The notes under the pieces are model-generated. The model saw only the letters and a list, made by a program, of their open reading frames with translations, searched no databases and was not told the DNA's origin. Positions 46,261 through 58,256 of a stretch of 64,000 nt of DNA are shown here, in pieces; the stretch's first letter is position 1, and each line of letters opens with the position of its first letter. Origin of the DNA: Ailanthus altissimus (lineage: Eukaryota; Streptophyta; Magnoliopsida; Sapindales; Simaroubaceae); assembly GCA_946807835.1 (NCBI GenBank), contig OX327693.1:12107501-12171500 (forward strand), in the 5' to 3' direction. The position numbers and the translations under genes were made by a program.

Positions 46261-47646
46261 TCTATATAGTTAGATCAGGTATCTGACCATCCTTAATTAG
46301 ACGGGTTAGGTGTCTTACACCTATATGACCTAATCTCATAAGTCACAATTCTGTATCATTTAAAGTTTCCAAGTTATTATTAGCATTCACCTATACATTC
46401 ATGAAATTTCCTATTGTATCTAATATATAATGGCCATTAATCAACTGACATTCAGCTAATAAAATATTATCCAAATCATACAAATATAACGAACAATTTC
46501 GTACATATATATGATATCCCTCATTGTTCAATACAAGAATAGAAATAATTAGGCGGATAATGTCTGGCACATAACAACAATTATTTAATACAACAATTTT
46601 ATTACATTGAAGAAGTAAATTAAAATGTCCAATAGCCTCAACCTATAGAAAATCTCCGTTTTCAACATGAAGCTGTACTTTTCTATGCTATAACAGTCTA
46701 ACTTCCTTTAGACCCTGCAACACATTGCAGATATGAGAAGGACAAGCAGTATCTAATACCCAGCTAGTATTAGCATTAAAATGCTAAAGAAATTTCAATG
46801 ATAGGCAAGTGCATATCTAAGGGGGTCTTCTTAATCGTGGTAAGGTATTTTAGGCAGTTTCATTTCCAATGCCCATCCTCGCTGTAATGAAAATATTTTT
46901 ATCTTACTTTGTTCTTATGTTGGGGCTTGGACATTTGTTGCTTTTGAGGACCCATTTTTGGTGCATACTTTACTTTTTTTTTATTATTCTCTTTGAACTT
47001 CCTTGAATTCTTTGGGATAGAAGATGAAGCACTCTGAACATAGAGGGCTGTGCCTCCTTTGTTCATGTCCTCTTAAGTTGTTTTCAGCAGCATAAGTAGG
47101 GGTAAGTCCTTACATATTAAAGTTCATAATGAACTGTGCAAATGACTCTGTAAGTGATTAAAGAATTAAACTGTTCCCCAATGTATTGCTCAGTGAGATA
47201 TCCACGGTTTCTAACCTCTCAATATGATATATGATCTTGAGAGCATGGGGATTCACGAGACTGCCCTCGGGTAGTCTAGCTTGAAAGAGAGATTTGGCAA
47301 CCTTGTATATTTTAACTTGAGGCTGGTCACCAAATAACTCTTTTAGGTGGAGCATTATACTCTTAGCATCGTCCATGTAGACATGCTATCGTTGGAGCTC
47401 CATAGACATTGAGCCGATGATGTATGATTTGACTTTCAAATTGTCATCCAACCATTTTTGATATGTCTTCTTTTATTTTAAAGAAGCATCATCAGAAATG
47501 ACTCGGGGTAGGCATTGATCAATTATATATCTAAGCTTTTCAAATTTTAAAGCTATTCTGAGATTCATAAGCCAGTCAGCATACTTTTCTGCACCTTTGA
47601 GTTTGTGTACATCAAGGATACAAACTAGTGGGTTAGTTGAAGTCAT
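46261..47646 (-). pseudogene. Copia gag and protease region (copy C)
   Basis: Gag probably starts at the ATG at 47646 (MTSTNPLVCILDVHKLKGAE), with WLDDNLKVKSYIIGSMSMEL and a 72-residue frame, 47376-47158 (MDDAKSIMLHLKELFGDQPQ). A decayed zinc knuckle lies at about 46860-46905 (HYSEDGHWKWNC, first Cys pair lost). The protease part (46300-46850) has many stops and no legible active site. Confidence 0.8.
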
Positions 47647-48972
47647 TTGATCTTAACAAGACAAAGAAAAAGATGTTAATAGAATATTTTAATCGCTAAT
47701 AAATAATGTTTTAGATCATGGGTATAATAGTTATATATTTTTTAATCTAAAAACGTCATCCCATTGTTTTACATAATCCCTTTAATCTCTCAAATGGTAA
47801 AATGATAGTTTTAGATTCTTTAAACTATACAGTGAGAAGTAGATCCTATTGACATTTTACTCTAGTCTCACGTTATAGTAATATTGGCCTTTGTAAACTA
47901 AAAAGTTAGACAACTCTTGTCAATTGCATCTCATGCAACTTTTACCACTGATCTTAAATACACCTTATCTTCACATTGTAGCAATAATTGATAAGTGTAT
48001 TCTAGATTAACTTGTCAATTTCAAATATATGCCATCAATATAACCCTAATGTTGTAGTAATATTGGGTAATACGTTCGCATATATTTTTCTCATCTCATG
48101 TTTAACCTGCATAGCCCAAATTACCCCGACCAATCTTTCACGATGTAGCAATATTGAAAAAGACCGAAGTGAACCGTCTAATACCGTATTGACAAGACGG
48201 ATAATATATAATATTATCTCATAATACAATATTATTTAATCTGAATTTAGAGAGATTTTTTTATTTAATATTTTTTTAATAATAATTATAATTATTATTA
48301 CCATTAACAATTATAATAAAATTTTGCATCTTATACGAACCTAATTTATAATTAGAATATTTGTTGATGCAAGTACAACTAACCCCACCAATAGGGCTCC
48401 CATTGTAATTAATAAGTATACACAAATATATATATATATATAACATTTAATACAATAATATAACAATTATAATTGTATTAAATGAACCTCGCATGCAAAA
48501 ATTTTAAATTAGAGTATACTATTTAGAATGATCAACGTTAAAAGTTGATCGTTATAGCATTATACAATATAATGCTCCAAAAAAATTTACTCTTTCTTTT
48601 TTTGGTTTTCAACCTTAAGCAGCCTGGGTTTCTGACTTATGAACGCCCCGGCGTTCAACACTTGAATGCCCTTGTGTTCATCATTAAGAACGCCCCGACG
48701 TTCTGCCCTTTCAATATTCATATGTTAAGAACCTTAACGTCCTAGTTAACAAACGCCCCCGCATTCACCGATGAACGCTTCTGCATTCACAACTGAATGC
48801 CGCAGCGTTCATGTAATACATGAACGCCCCAGCGTTTGATTTCTAACTGCGGTGTTTTTTCAACAGAAACTATTTTTCTATACTTAAACACTTCAAAATG
48901 TAATTTACTCTATTTTCAGGCATTCTAAAAACTTCATATAACACTTCAACAACCCAGAAACACAATAAAAAT
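47647..48972 (-). other. Long untranslated leader of copia copy C
   Basis: About 1.3 kb between the primer-binding site and the gag start, unusually long for a copia leader. It contains no frame worth calling. A cluster of GC-rich partial palindromes lies at 48640-48850. Confidence 0.6.
48640..48850. repeat. Cluster of GAACGCCCC/GCGTTC palindromic units
   Basis: About seven degenerate units of the form GAACGCCCCGGCGTTC at 48641-48655, 48691-48702, 48751-48765, 48773-48785, 48797-48811, 48822-48838 and nearby, separated by about 15-30 bp. Each can form a small hairpin. Confidence 0.75.
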
Positions 48973-48984
48973 GCTTTGATACCA
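48973..48984 (-). other. Primer-binding site of copia copy C
   Basis: Minus strand TGGTATCAAAGC, one mismatch from the initiator-Met site, two bases downstream of the LTR end. Confidence 0.85.
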
Positions 48985-48986
48985 CT

Positions 48987-49375
48987 TGTTAACGTTTTTT
49001 AGGATGTATGCATGTGATTGTGTACTTAAACTAAATATATAAATGTATCATATACACGAATTTTGTAACATAATTAAGCATGTAATCAATATATACACAT
49101 CTAACTTAAATCATTAACAACTTAAGATTATAGAAACATACCTTTGATGACCTTTGGTGAAATTTCAATTTCGAATTCTTCCCACAGCTCCAACTTTGAG
49201 CTCACCTTGAAGTGCACTTTTGTTCAATTTTAGTTCATAATAATCTGATGGAATTGTGAAACTAGAATAGTAGCAATTGAATTTCTAGCAACAAGGTTTT
49301 TGTTTATTGAAAGAAAAAAAAAGAGAAATTTATTTTTCACTTAATGTAAGCTTTTCCTACAACTCTCTTCAAATA
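48987..49375 (-). repeat. 5' LTR of copia copy C, truncated
   Basis: Only the U5-side 390 bp remain. They match 39636-39696 plus 41794-42105 and diverge after about 49350. Confidence 0.85.
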
Positions 49376-49721
49376 ATAATGACAAGTCTTTTCAAGCGTC
49401 ATTCTCGGCAAGTGAGAGAAGCTTCTTGTATAAGGAACTTACTGCCAACCGCTGATCAACTTTTGATCATGTGGCTGAGATTGTCCAACGCCCAAAGGCT
49501 GTATCTTTTCTACTTTCCCAGTGAAGTTTGGTTGATTGAGGCAATCTGGGCCTTTAATCTGCTAGATCTGTCAGTTTGGGTCACTACTCTTCGAAGATGC
49601 ACATTTAATGCGCCTAAAAACCTGAGGCGTCACTTATTTTTTCTAATAGATGTCTCTTCAATTTTTTGCTAATCCTATCAGTCCATTTAATTTAGACGAT
49701 CTTGATTGCTCCATTATTGTC

Positions 49722-49729
49722 TTATAAAT
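49722..49729 (+). promoter_or_regulatory. Candidate TATA box of the antisense gene
   Basis: TATAAATA on the plus strand in CTTATAAATAG, followed by a pyrimidine-rich leader (CTTCTTCTTTCTACCC) typical of plant 5' ends, and about 450 bp before the first ATG of the antisense frame. Confidence 0.5.
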
Positions 49730-49890
49730 AGTTGTCTTCTTCTTTCTACCCTTTACTTCTGCATTTCTCTTTCTTGTCATCACTCTACTGCGTTGGTGTT
49801 GCCCCATCTCTTTGAAGGCATCATCCCTGTTTAACAATCCTTGGTTGCTGTCGCTGTCGATTTTTCTTTTGATTTTTGCGCTTCCTCCAA

Positions 49891-50161
49891 GTAAGTTCGT
49901 GCTTCTATTTTCTCTATTTTTCTGAAGCTTTTTCTTTAATTTTCTCGTGTTAGGGGTGAAGGTGGGGGAGTTCTGTTGTTGTCTCTATTTTTTGGGTAAC
50001 TTGATTTTTTTTTAAGGCCATTTCCTAGGTTTCTATCACTATTTCTTTGCTTTAGTTGCTTTGGTGTTTTCCTTGTTTTGATGTTTAATGCCTACTTTTA
50101 TTATCATCTGGGTATGGTTGGTTTGTTTCTGTCTTTGCCATATAGTGTCTCTAGTTTGTAG
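49891..50161 (+). other. Candidate leader intron of the antisense gene
   Basis: Donor GTAAGT at 49891 after CCTCCAA, and acceptor TAGTTTGTAG ending at 50161, with a T-rich interior. Removing it leaves an untranslated leader that reaches the ATG at 50181. Confidence 0.45.
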
Positions 50162-50180
50162 GAAACTTTCTTGTGCTTGA

Positions 50181-50705
50181 ATGATGTTTAGAGACAATCT
50201 AGGTTTTTCAGCTGTGAACGTGGCTGAAGAGGAGGAGAAACTAACCTCAGAGGTCCCATTGGATAGGAAGGGTAGTGAGGCTAGAACTAGTAAAAGGGTG
50301 TCCACCTCAGTAGGTGACATGCCTTCTTCATCAAGAGTAGTCTTTAGTGAGGCCGAACTGGTCTCTAGTATTAAAGAGGGGGAGGGTAACGACCTAGTAG
50401 ACCCAGAGGGGGTAAATAGTGTAGAGGTGGTAGGGTTTGAGCTAGATACCAAGTACCGTACATCTTGTTTGAATGAAAGTAGCCTGGACCTCATTAGGCA
50501 CTCCTATGACATCCTTGAGCCGGTCACCCTTAGGCTGACTATCGAGAGGATTATCCAAGCAGCCCTATTAATGGCGAAGTGGCCATCCATGTGGAGTTTT
50601 AGAGGCTGGGCCTCAGGCTTCCTACACAGCGTTATTTCGCTAAGATGCTGGTCAGCCTAAGAATAGCTCCGTCCTAGCTAGGCCCAACTCTTAGAGGGTA
50701 TTAGC
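50181..50705 (+). pseudogene. Antisense extra gene of the Tat element, first part
   Basis: A frame of 159 codons opening MMFRDNLGFSAVNVAEEEEK with an acidic, Ser-rich N-terminal region. It then reaches SSLDLIRHSYDILEPVTLRL and WPSMWSFRGWASGF, which resembles the 'putative gypsy type transposon' domain (pattern: ...YxIPxxVxLR..., ...GWxxxYxxxFxxGLRLP). After a stop at 50658 the homologous sequence goes on to solo LTR D. It resumes at 52921, showing that the LTR split this gene. It runs opposite to the pol of its own element. The function of this domain is not known. Confidence 0.65.
50701..50705. repeat. Target duplication of solo LTR D, left
   Basis: TTAGC, identical to 52921-52925. Confidence 0.9.
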
Positions 50706-52920
50706 TGTCGGGATCTAATATACATGGGTGTATGCTTGGGCAATAGTATTTATTGCATAAAATACGTATCTCATATATATTTAGCGCTGTGGAATAATTA
50801 AATCATATAATAAACACAATAAATGATATATTAATCATATTAATATATTTGAAGGGTTAAGAAATCACCGAATGTGTAACGTTTTACAGGTGTATTCTGG
50901 GAATGTGCTTGCAGACAAACTCGTTGATAGTTTTAGTCACCAACTCGGTGGGCTTAGTAAGCTAGAACGGCAGTTTCAATCAAGCACTGGGTTTAACACT
51001 TAAACCCTTTAAATTTATTTTTCCCTTGATCAACTCTTTGATTAATAAAATAAAATTTTGATTGTTGTAACTGGTAGCCAATAATGAAGATAATTTATAA
51101 ATTGGTTTCAACATTTGAAACCAATTCACAAGAGATCAAATCTCTTCTTTTCTTCACCCATTTGGCCGACCACTCTTTGAAATCAACATATTTCCTATTG
51201 TTTTCAAAGGCAACTGAATAATGGAAAATAAAGCAATTCTCTTCATCTTTATTTTCGTTCCTCCACATTTCGCGCACAACATCTCAAAATATATATGTAA
51301 TAATAATATTATATTAATAAAATATTACATATGGCCACCATTATAGAAAAATAATATTATTATAATAAATAATAATATAATATAAAAATAATATTTGACA
51401 ACTAAATGTCAATATGTAATATAATAATATTATATAATATAATAATATATTATAATATATAATAATGAGATATTTATGATTATTTAATAATTAAATACTC
51501 ATTATGTAAAATAACTATTTTACCTCTCATAAATAGTTACCAAGTCTACCTCCTAGTAGGTCCTACCATACTTGCACTTGGGTAAACTCAACTGAGGGTC
51601 CACAATGCATCACTTGTTATTATACAATTAGTAAATAATAATTATCGACTAATTGTTGTATTTAACACTTAAATACAGACACACACGCATTTCTGTGGTA
51701 GTGCTTATATTACTATATTAAACAATTTAATCCAGTACTCTACCTTAGTGCACAACGGGTACACTCCATATTGCGAGACTTCATAGGTCCACGCCCGATT
51801 CATCAAATGGAACTATTCTATAAGTCCGTGAGCAATGCCCCATGCACACGTCACGGATATTACAAACCAGCACGTTGAACCATACAAGCTGAGGTCACAA
51901 CGCATACGTATAGTCCTTCTGTCATGATATCCTAGATGTACGGGGATATAAATTATCACCGTCAAGTTCCCATATGCTCATCCATGTCATATCCTTATAC
52001 TTGCATCTCACTAAATAATATGTGCAAACTCCTTTGTCATATTGTTACACCTTGACGGAAACTCTTTTCCGGGATTAATGCTTGTGGCCACAAGACTTTT
52101 TGAGATATAGTCTCGAAGCATCTGGATATCGAACTCCCTATGCGAGCTGACGGATCCCATATCCGTACACACCGAACTCCATAAGTATTAGACCATACCT
52201 AACGATACCCAGTGGTCACACCATAAAAGGTCTGTGACATGCATGGAATCAAAGTATGGTGGATCACTCACAAGCCTACCATGGCACTCAGGTCAAAGGA
52301 TTACGTATACTACTCAACTCAAGAGGACCCTCCGTTGACGGCTAACATTGAATGTCTATCGGAGGCCTTCGTAAGTGTGTCCCATATCCAGTCCTAACTG
52401 GATATCCATATATCAATAAGAGCTCCAAGCTCACGATCGACTAGGAATGACCATCTATACCCTATAGATATGACATATGTTGATCTATATAAAGGTATCT
52501 ACCAACAGACTCACATTTATAGAAATAGATCAGGGACAATATTCGAGAACATGCTTATGCTACTGACATTTCCTGACACCTTATTACAACTCTTGCAACT
52601 ATGCAGTTACTAGAATATTTTTGAGTCTATGTCCTATTACAGATAAGGCTTCAGCTCTTGGATCTTCGCTAAATATTATAACTAGCTAACAATTAGTTGT
52701 GCTAACATTTAGCATTTATATCTCTTATCATGACCGATTGTGGGCCCTTATCTAAACTTTTTTAGATCAGATCTGAACTCCTTCAGATCATACAATGTTT
52801 GTAATGTTACATTGCATAGTACCATTTAAATAGGTATTAACGATTTAATAGGAATGTACACTTATATAAATAATAAGTATATGTACATTCAGGGATGGCA
52901 CGTAAGCACTAACCCTAACA
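50706..52920 (-). mobile_element. Solo LTR D
   Basis: 2215 bp, TG...CA (minus-strand start TGTTAGGGTTAGTGCTTACG), flanked by TTAGC. It is homologous to LTRs A, B, C and E. An AT-rich variable stretch lies at about 51285-51470. The 60-codon minus frame at 51095-51277 within it is not conserved in the sister copies. Confidence 0.92.
51285..51470. repeat. AT-rich variable stretch in solo LTR D
   Basis: TAATAATATTA-type runs at the same relative position as in LTRs B and E. Confidence 0.8.
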
Positions 52921-54220
52921 TTAGCTGGTTTGTATGTCTTGTGGGCAAGGGCAGAGCAGTCTCCCCTATATTTTCAAGAACTATGTTACTTGTACCACTT
53001 CAGGAGAAATGCTAGGAACCAAAAAGGCTTCTACTGCCTCTCATTCCATGGCCTCCAAAACTCAGTCCTTGATCGACCTACCTCTGTAAAAGACTGAAAG
53101 GGGGAGTGGTTCTTTGCTGAGGGAGAGTGGGGTTAGAGAGTCCCTAAGAGAGATGGGTCATTCTCACGGGATGTTTTATGGATGCAGGTCCTTGTCCTAT
53201 TGTACTTCTGAGGATTCTCCTTGCTATCCTATTCAGCTCAGCTGACATTTGAATTTTTTATAGTGACTTGGGCTACTGATGTGAAGGTGTTTGAGCAAAC
53301 CCTTAATTAGATAACCATCGCACTTCAGTACATCTGCCCAGTTCAGGAGTTGCTGTCATCAGGTCTAGTTTCTTATATGCCGTTCCTGCCCCATATTCGA
53401 AGTAAGTTCTTTCTTTTTCTTGGACCAATCTTTCCTCGGCACTTCTTAGGCTTACACTGTACGCACTATTCAAGGATGTTTGATCAAGATAGTAGTGAGA
53501 GGAGAAAATAAAGTCAGATTGAAGGCCCCTCTTCAGATGGTCGGGGTCATTTAAACCCCGACAATGTTATGGGGATGCTCTTTGGTCCCAGCTCGGAAGG
53601 AAGCTGATCAATGGGGTTGTCCCATAGAAGGGGGTTAGTTAGTCATGTTGCTGGTGGGCGGGGCAGTGAAGAGAAGACCACACGGAGTCCTACCCAGACT
53701 CCTCCTCGAGCATAAGACACCTTTACCCCTCAAACTTAAGGCAAAGGGCAGGGTTCACCAGCTCTTCTCTCAACATAAATTACTTTGGCCGAGCAAGCTA
53801 TGGTAGCGTCTAGCTCTAGGAGGCGGAAGAGGCCGTTATCCAGTGAAGGTCCTCTCTCTCAAGTATCAGCTTTTGTGCTAGTCCCAGAAGCAAGAGATGA
53901 CTTGGGCTTTCTACTCCCCGTGATGCTGGAGCTAGAGAAGTACATGACCCTAATCTGGGTGGGTCAGGTGTCTTCTTTGGACCCTGTCACGGGGTTCAAT
54001 AATGCAATGAGGTCTGCACTCGATGTAAGTACTTCCTATCTTCTTGTTCCATTCATCTTGTTTACGCAGTCACCTGTTCAGACTCTTTTCATGTTTTATG
54101 CAGTCCGTCTTCCTTCTTTCTTGGTTCCGGGTCAAGATTCATGGTATGGCAGCCTGAGCTCAAAGGGCTGAGAATGATCTTGCTCGGTCTCGGTGAAAGG
54201 ACCCAGCCCGAAACCCTTTA
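52921..54220 (+). pseudogene. Antisense extra gene of the Tat element, middle part
   Basis: Directly after the target duplication, broken frames read KGFYCLSFHGLQNSVLDRPT and EWFFAEGEWG, matching the second half of the same plant-transposon domain, where a phrase like LPSSxKxWKxRFFFVxG is usual. A Ser/Arg-rich linker follows (ASSSRRRKRPLSSEGPLSQV, near 53800), then FNNAMRSALD at 53990-54024 and AENDLARSR at about 54170-54200, the start of a coiled coil. Splice-like sites occur: GTAAGT at 53402, and an intron candidate at 54025-54103 (GTAAGT...TTTTATGCAG) that keeps the helix going. Several stops are present. Confidence 0.6.
54025..54103 (+). other. Candidate intron in the antisense gene
   Basis: Donor GTAAGTACTTCC at 54025 and acceptor CATGTTTTATGCAG ending at 54103; 79 bp, T/C-rich, a typical short plant intron. 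Confidence 0.5.
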
Positions 54221-55550
54221 TAGTAGATCCCAGCAGCCCTGTCGGGTACCTCAACGGAAGTTCCTCAGAATATAACTGGGTAAGTTGAGAAATTTCGCTA
54301 GGCGAACCCCTTTTTAGTGGTTGCTATTATTGAAAAACAAATCTTGGAATATATATGAAAATGACATCTTAATTTTTTTTTAAAAAGAGGCAGAGTTTCT
54401 CCTATTTTTCTAAAAATTTAGTATAAAATCTGCAAAGAATTACACTTCTATTTCCAAACCACTTCCCCATACTACCAAATAGAATCTTCGGTCTTTTCCA
54501 ACACAATCCAACTCAACTCAATAATTTTATTATAATCATAAAACTAAAATACTGATAAAAGAGTGAAACGATCATCAAAATATCGAAACTCTTCTTGGTT
54601 ATACAAAGTATATGTAAAGTACACAAGCCTAGAACTATCATGCTGAAAGCAAAAAAAGTATTATTTAGCACATTTACATAAAAATAATGATCTTAAAATT
54701 TGGCCCACTAATTAACAACAGGAGAATCCGCAGTTAGCGTATCGAGACCTACACTTGGGAAGGGGGTTTAGAAAATATAAAATACAAAACGAGTGAGCTA
54801 AAGAAGCTCAGTGAGTGCATTTAAAATTTCAAATAAAATAACATTATGCATAGATAGTAAATTCTAAAAGACATGCATAAATCATGCTTCCAAAACGGTT
54901 ATAAAGTTGTAAAACGATTTCTAACATCATATGCCAATGACATCTTGCCGAGTGGGTTTTATTTCATCTTTGAAAAATAATATCCAAAATTTGTACAACA
55001 TAATAACTAGCATATGCATATAAATGCATAATATGTTATCGATAGATCGAAAACTAGTAAAGTCCTTGCTTGGCTATTTTTTTTTTCTAAACTATACCAA
55101 TGGTAACCCTAAAGCTCTATACTCATGCAACGACTCATCTAGCACCGCACACGTGAGTAGGTCATGGGGCGCCTCAATTAGCAGCACCTACAGTGATATT
55201 TCAAGACATCTTACTAGCTATGCAGCGAAATCCTACATCGCATACATATAGCGAAACAATACCCCGTACATATAGAGCGACTCACATGACTCGACATCCT
55301 GACTTCCTAGAGTTAGGGACACACCCCCCATAACCTACCTATGTGTACAATCACCATCACTATAATCTAAGGATACCAATGGCATTTGAAATGGATGCCG
55401 TAATTTTAAATTGTTTCTTAAACTGAACATGTAAAAGCATATATATAGATATATATTAAGATCATAAATCATGTTTATGCATTAAAAGCACATAAAACAT
55501 ACATTTTCATTATACGGAAACATAATAGGATCATCAATAAATACTATAAC
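54221..55550 (-). repeat. Probable LTR and 3' region of the second gypsy element
   Basis: No coding frame is seen. The sequence has the look of a Del/Tekay LTR, but no partner copy exists in the window for a boundary test. Short frames such as 55024-55251 are noise. Confidence 0.45.
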
Positions 55551-55559
55551 AAACCAATC

Positions 55560-55711
55560 TAAATAGGATCGGAAGACTCTATACATGAGATCCATAAAAG
55601 CGGTTGGGGCATTAGTTAGCCCAAAAAGCATAATCAAGAATTCATAATGCCAATATCGAGTCCTAAAGGCCGTATTGGGAACATCTTCCTCTCGGATTTT
55701 TAGTTGATGAT
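55560..55711 (-). pseudogene. RT fragment of the second gypsy element, downstream of solo LTR E
   Basis: The minus frame reads [20 protein letters not shown] and [14 protein letters not shown], the continuation of KIDLRSG at the other side of solo LTR E. The reading resumes exactly across the LTR and its ATCCT duplication. Confidence 0.9.
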
Positions 55712-55716
55712 ATCCT
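55712..55716. repeat. Target duplication of solo LTR E, left
   Basis: ATCCT, identical to 57995-57999. Confidence 0.92.
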
Positions 55717-56263
55717 TGTTAGCGGCGGAGGGATCTAATATACGTATATAGGTGTATGCATGTGCTATTGTATCTATTGCCTAACGCAGCGGAAGCGTGT
55801 AAATTTTTTGTAATAAACATAATAAATAAAATATATTAATCGCATTAATATATTTATAAGTTAGAGAACTCACCTCAACGTGTAACGTTATACACGTATT
55901 TTTTTAGAGTCTGTATAAAGACCAACTCGTGGGCAGTTCTAATCACCAACACAGTGGGCTTGGTAAGCTAAAATAGCAGCCCAATACGCAGTACTGTATT
56001 TAACTCTTAAACCCCAAAATAGTCAGTATGCGTTTTTATCATTTTCTCCAAAATGATAAAAAATTGAGAATTTGAAGCAATCCACCATTACTTCAATTGA
56101 AAGCATAAAAAAAATAAAACAATTTCATTTTTCCCTTTTTTTTTCTTCTTCTTCTTCTTCTTTTATTTTCTTTCTTCTTTTTTTTTCTCCATTTCTCTTC
56201 ACTCTTCTCTCGGCCAAATTTGGCCAAAAACATACACATTCTAATCTCTCTTTCTCTTTTCTT

Positions 56264-56525
56264 TATATATATATATATAATATAATATATTATATAAATA
56301 ATAATATAATATAATATTATATGTTAATGGATGCCAACTATATGGCACCATTAAATAAAATATTAATATATATAAAATATCATATAATAAAAATATATAT
56401 AATAAAATAAAATAATATAATATAATAAAATATTATATAATAAAATAAAATAATATAATATAATAAAATATTATATAATAAAATAAAATAAAATAATATA
56501 AAAATATATTATATTATATAATAAA
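56264..56525. repeat. AT-rich variable stretch in solo LTR E
   Basis: Runs of (TA)n, TAATATAATA and AATAAAATAAAATAA. It is the longest of the variable stretches in the family copies here. Confidence 0.85.
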
Positions 56526-56993
56526 AGAGATATTTTGATTATTTAACAATTAAATAATTAAAATGAGAAATAACCATTTTGTCCCTCACTAATAGTTACT
56601 AAGTTTACCCCTAGTGGGTTTTACCAAATTTTACACTTGGGTAAACTCAACCGAGAGTCCATAATACGCTACGTGTCATTATACAATTAGTAAATAATAA
56701 TTATTAACTAATTGTTGTATTTAACACTTAAATACTGACACGTATGCATTCCTGTAGAAGTGCTGAATATTGCTGAATTAACAATTTAATCCGGCACGCT
56801 GCCCCAGTGCACAACGAGTACACTCCATATCATGGGACTCCTTAAGTGCTACGCTTGATTCATCAAATAGAACTATTCCATGAGTGTGTGAGCAATACCC
56901 ACGCACATGTCACGGATATACCAATTAGCGCATTGAACCATGCAAGCTGAGGTTACAACGCATACGTATAGTTCTTCCATCATGATATCCAGG

Positions 56994-57049
56994 ATGTACG
57001 AGGATATAGATTGCACCGTCAATGTACGAGGATATAGATTGCACCGTCA
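56994..57049. repeat. 28-bp tandem duplication in solo LTR E
   Basis: A unit beginning ATGTACGAGGATATAGATTG occurs twice, head to tail. LTRs B and D have the equivalent site once. Confidence 0.9.
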
Positions 57050-57994
57050 AATCCCCATGTGCTCATCCAAGTCCTATCTCAAGACTTGTATCTTAATGAA
57101 CAATATACGCAAACTCCTTTTTCATATTGTTCGACCTTGGCAGAACTCTTTTCGGGGATGATTGCTTATGGCCATAAGACTTTCTGAGATACAGTCTTGA
57201 AGCATCTGGATATCAAACTCCATATGGAAGCTGACGGATCCCATATCTGTACGCACCAGACTCCATAAGCATCGAACTATACCCAGCGACACCCAGCGGT
57301 CACACCATGAAAGGTCTGTGACATGTATGGAACCAAAGTATAGTGGATCACTTACAAGCCCACCGTAGCATTGAGGTCAAAAGACCACGTATACTACTCA
57401 ACTCCAGAGGACCCTCCATTGATGGCTAACATTGAATGTCTATCGGAGGCCTTCGTAAGTGTGTCCCATATCCAGTCCTAACTGGATACCCATATGTCAA
57501 TACGAGCTCCAAGCTTACGATCGACTAGGAACGACCATCTATACCCTATAGGTACAACATATGTTGATATATATATAAAGGTATCCACCGACAGACCCGC
57601 ATCGGTAGAAATAGATTAGGGACAATTATTTGAGAACATATTTCCGCAATATGCATTTACTGGCACCCGATTGTAACTATGCAGTTACTAGTATATTCTC
57701 AAGTCTATGTCACATTATAGACAAGGCTCTAACTCTTAGATCTGCTGAGTATTATAACCAGCTAACACTTAGTTGTGCTAACATTTAGCAATTATATGTC
57801 TCAGCGTGGCTGACTATGAGCCCTTATCTAAACTCTTTAGATCTGATCCAAACCTTTTCAAATCTACAATGTCTGTAACGTTACATGCATAATACAATAT
57901 ATGTTGATATTAGCAATTTAATGAGAATGTACACTTGTATAAATACACAAGTATATGTAAATTTAGGGATGGCACGTAAGCACTGACCTTAACA

Positions 57995-57999
57995 ATCCT
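57995..57999. repeat. Target duplication of solo LTR E, right
   Basis: ATCCT, identical to 55712-55716. Confidence 0.92.
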
Positions 58000-58256
58000 G
58001 ACCTCAGATCTATCTTGGAAAATACTTTGGCTCCTTGTAGCTGATCAAACAAATCATCAATTCTTGGTAGTGGATATTGATTACGCACTGTTACTTTATT
58101 CAGTTCCCTGTAATCAATGCATAATCTCATACTTCCATTTTTCTTCTTTACAAACAAAATCGGTGCCCCCCAATGAGAAGTACTCGGTCTGATGAAACCC
58201 TTATTCACCAACTCTTCTAGCTGAACCTTTAGTTCTTTCAATTCTGAAGGAGCCAT
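57995..58256 (-). pseudogene. RT of the second gypsy element, N-terminal part
   Basis: The frame reads [60 protein letters not shown] and [20 protein letters not shown], then runs into the solo LTR. The [20 protein letters not shown] wording is typical of the Tekay/Del group and differs from the chromovirus at 25 kb. Confidence 0.92.

Larger units (their letters stand above)
39636..49375 (-). mobile_element. Ty1/copia element with long LTRs (copy C)
   Basis: Minus-strand order: truncated 5' LTR (49375-48987), primer-binding site, long leader, gag (from 47646), integrase, RT, RNase H, polypurine tract, 3' LTR (43804-39636). The 3' LTR is interrupted by solo LTR B. All genes are broken. The 5' LTR is cut near 49375, where Tat-element sequence begins, so the target duplication cannot be tested. 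It is the only one of the five long-LTR copies in this window that still has internal sequence. Confidence 0.9.
55717..57994 (-). mobile_element. Solo LTR E, inserted in a gypsy RT
   Basis: 2278 bp, minus-strand start TGTTAAGGTCAGTGCTTACG, TG...CA, ATCCT on both sides. Closest by eye to LTR D (long shared blocks such as ATGTCTATCGGAGGCCTTCG and GTGTCCCATATCCAGTCCTA). It contains a 28-bp tandem duplication and an AT-rich variable stretch. Confidence 0.93.
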
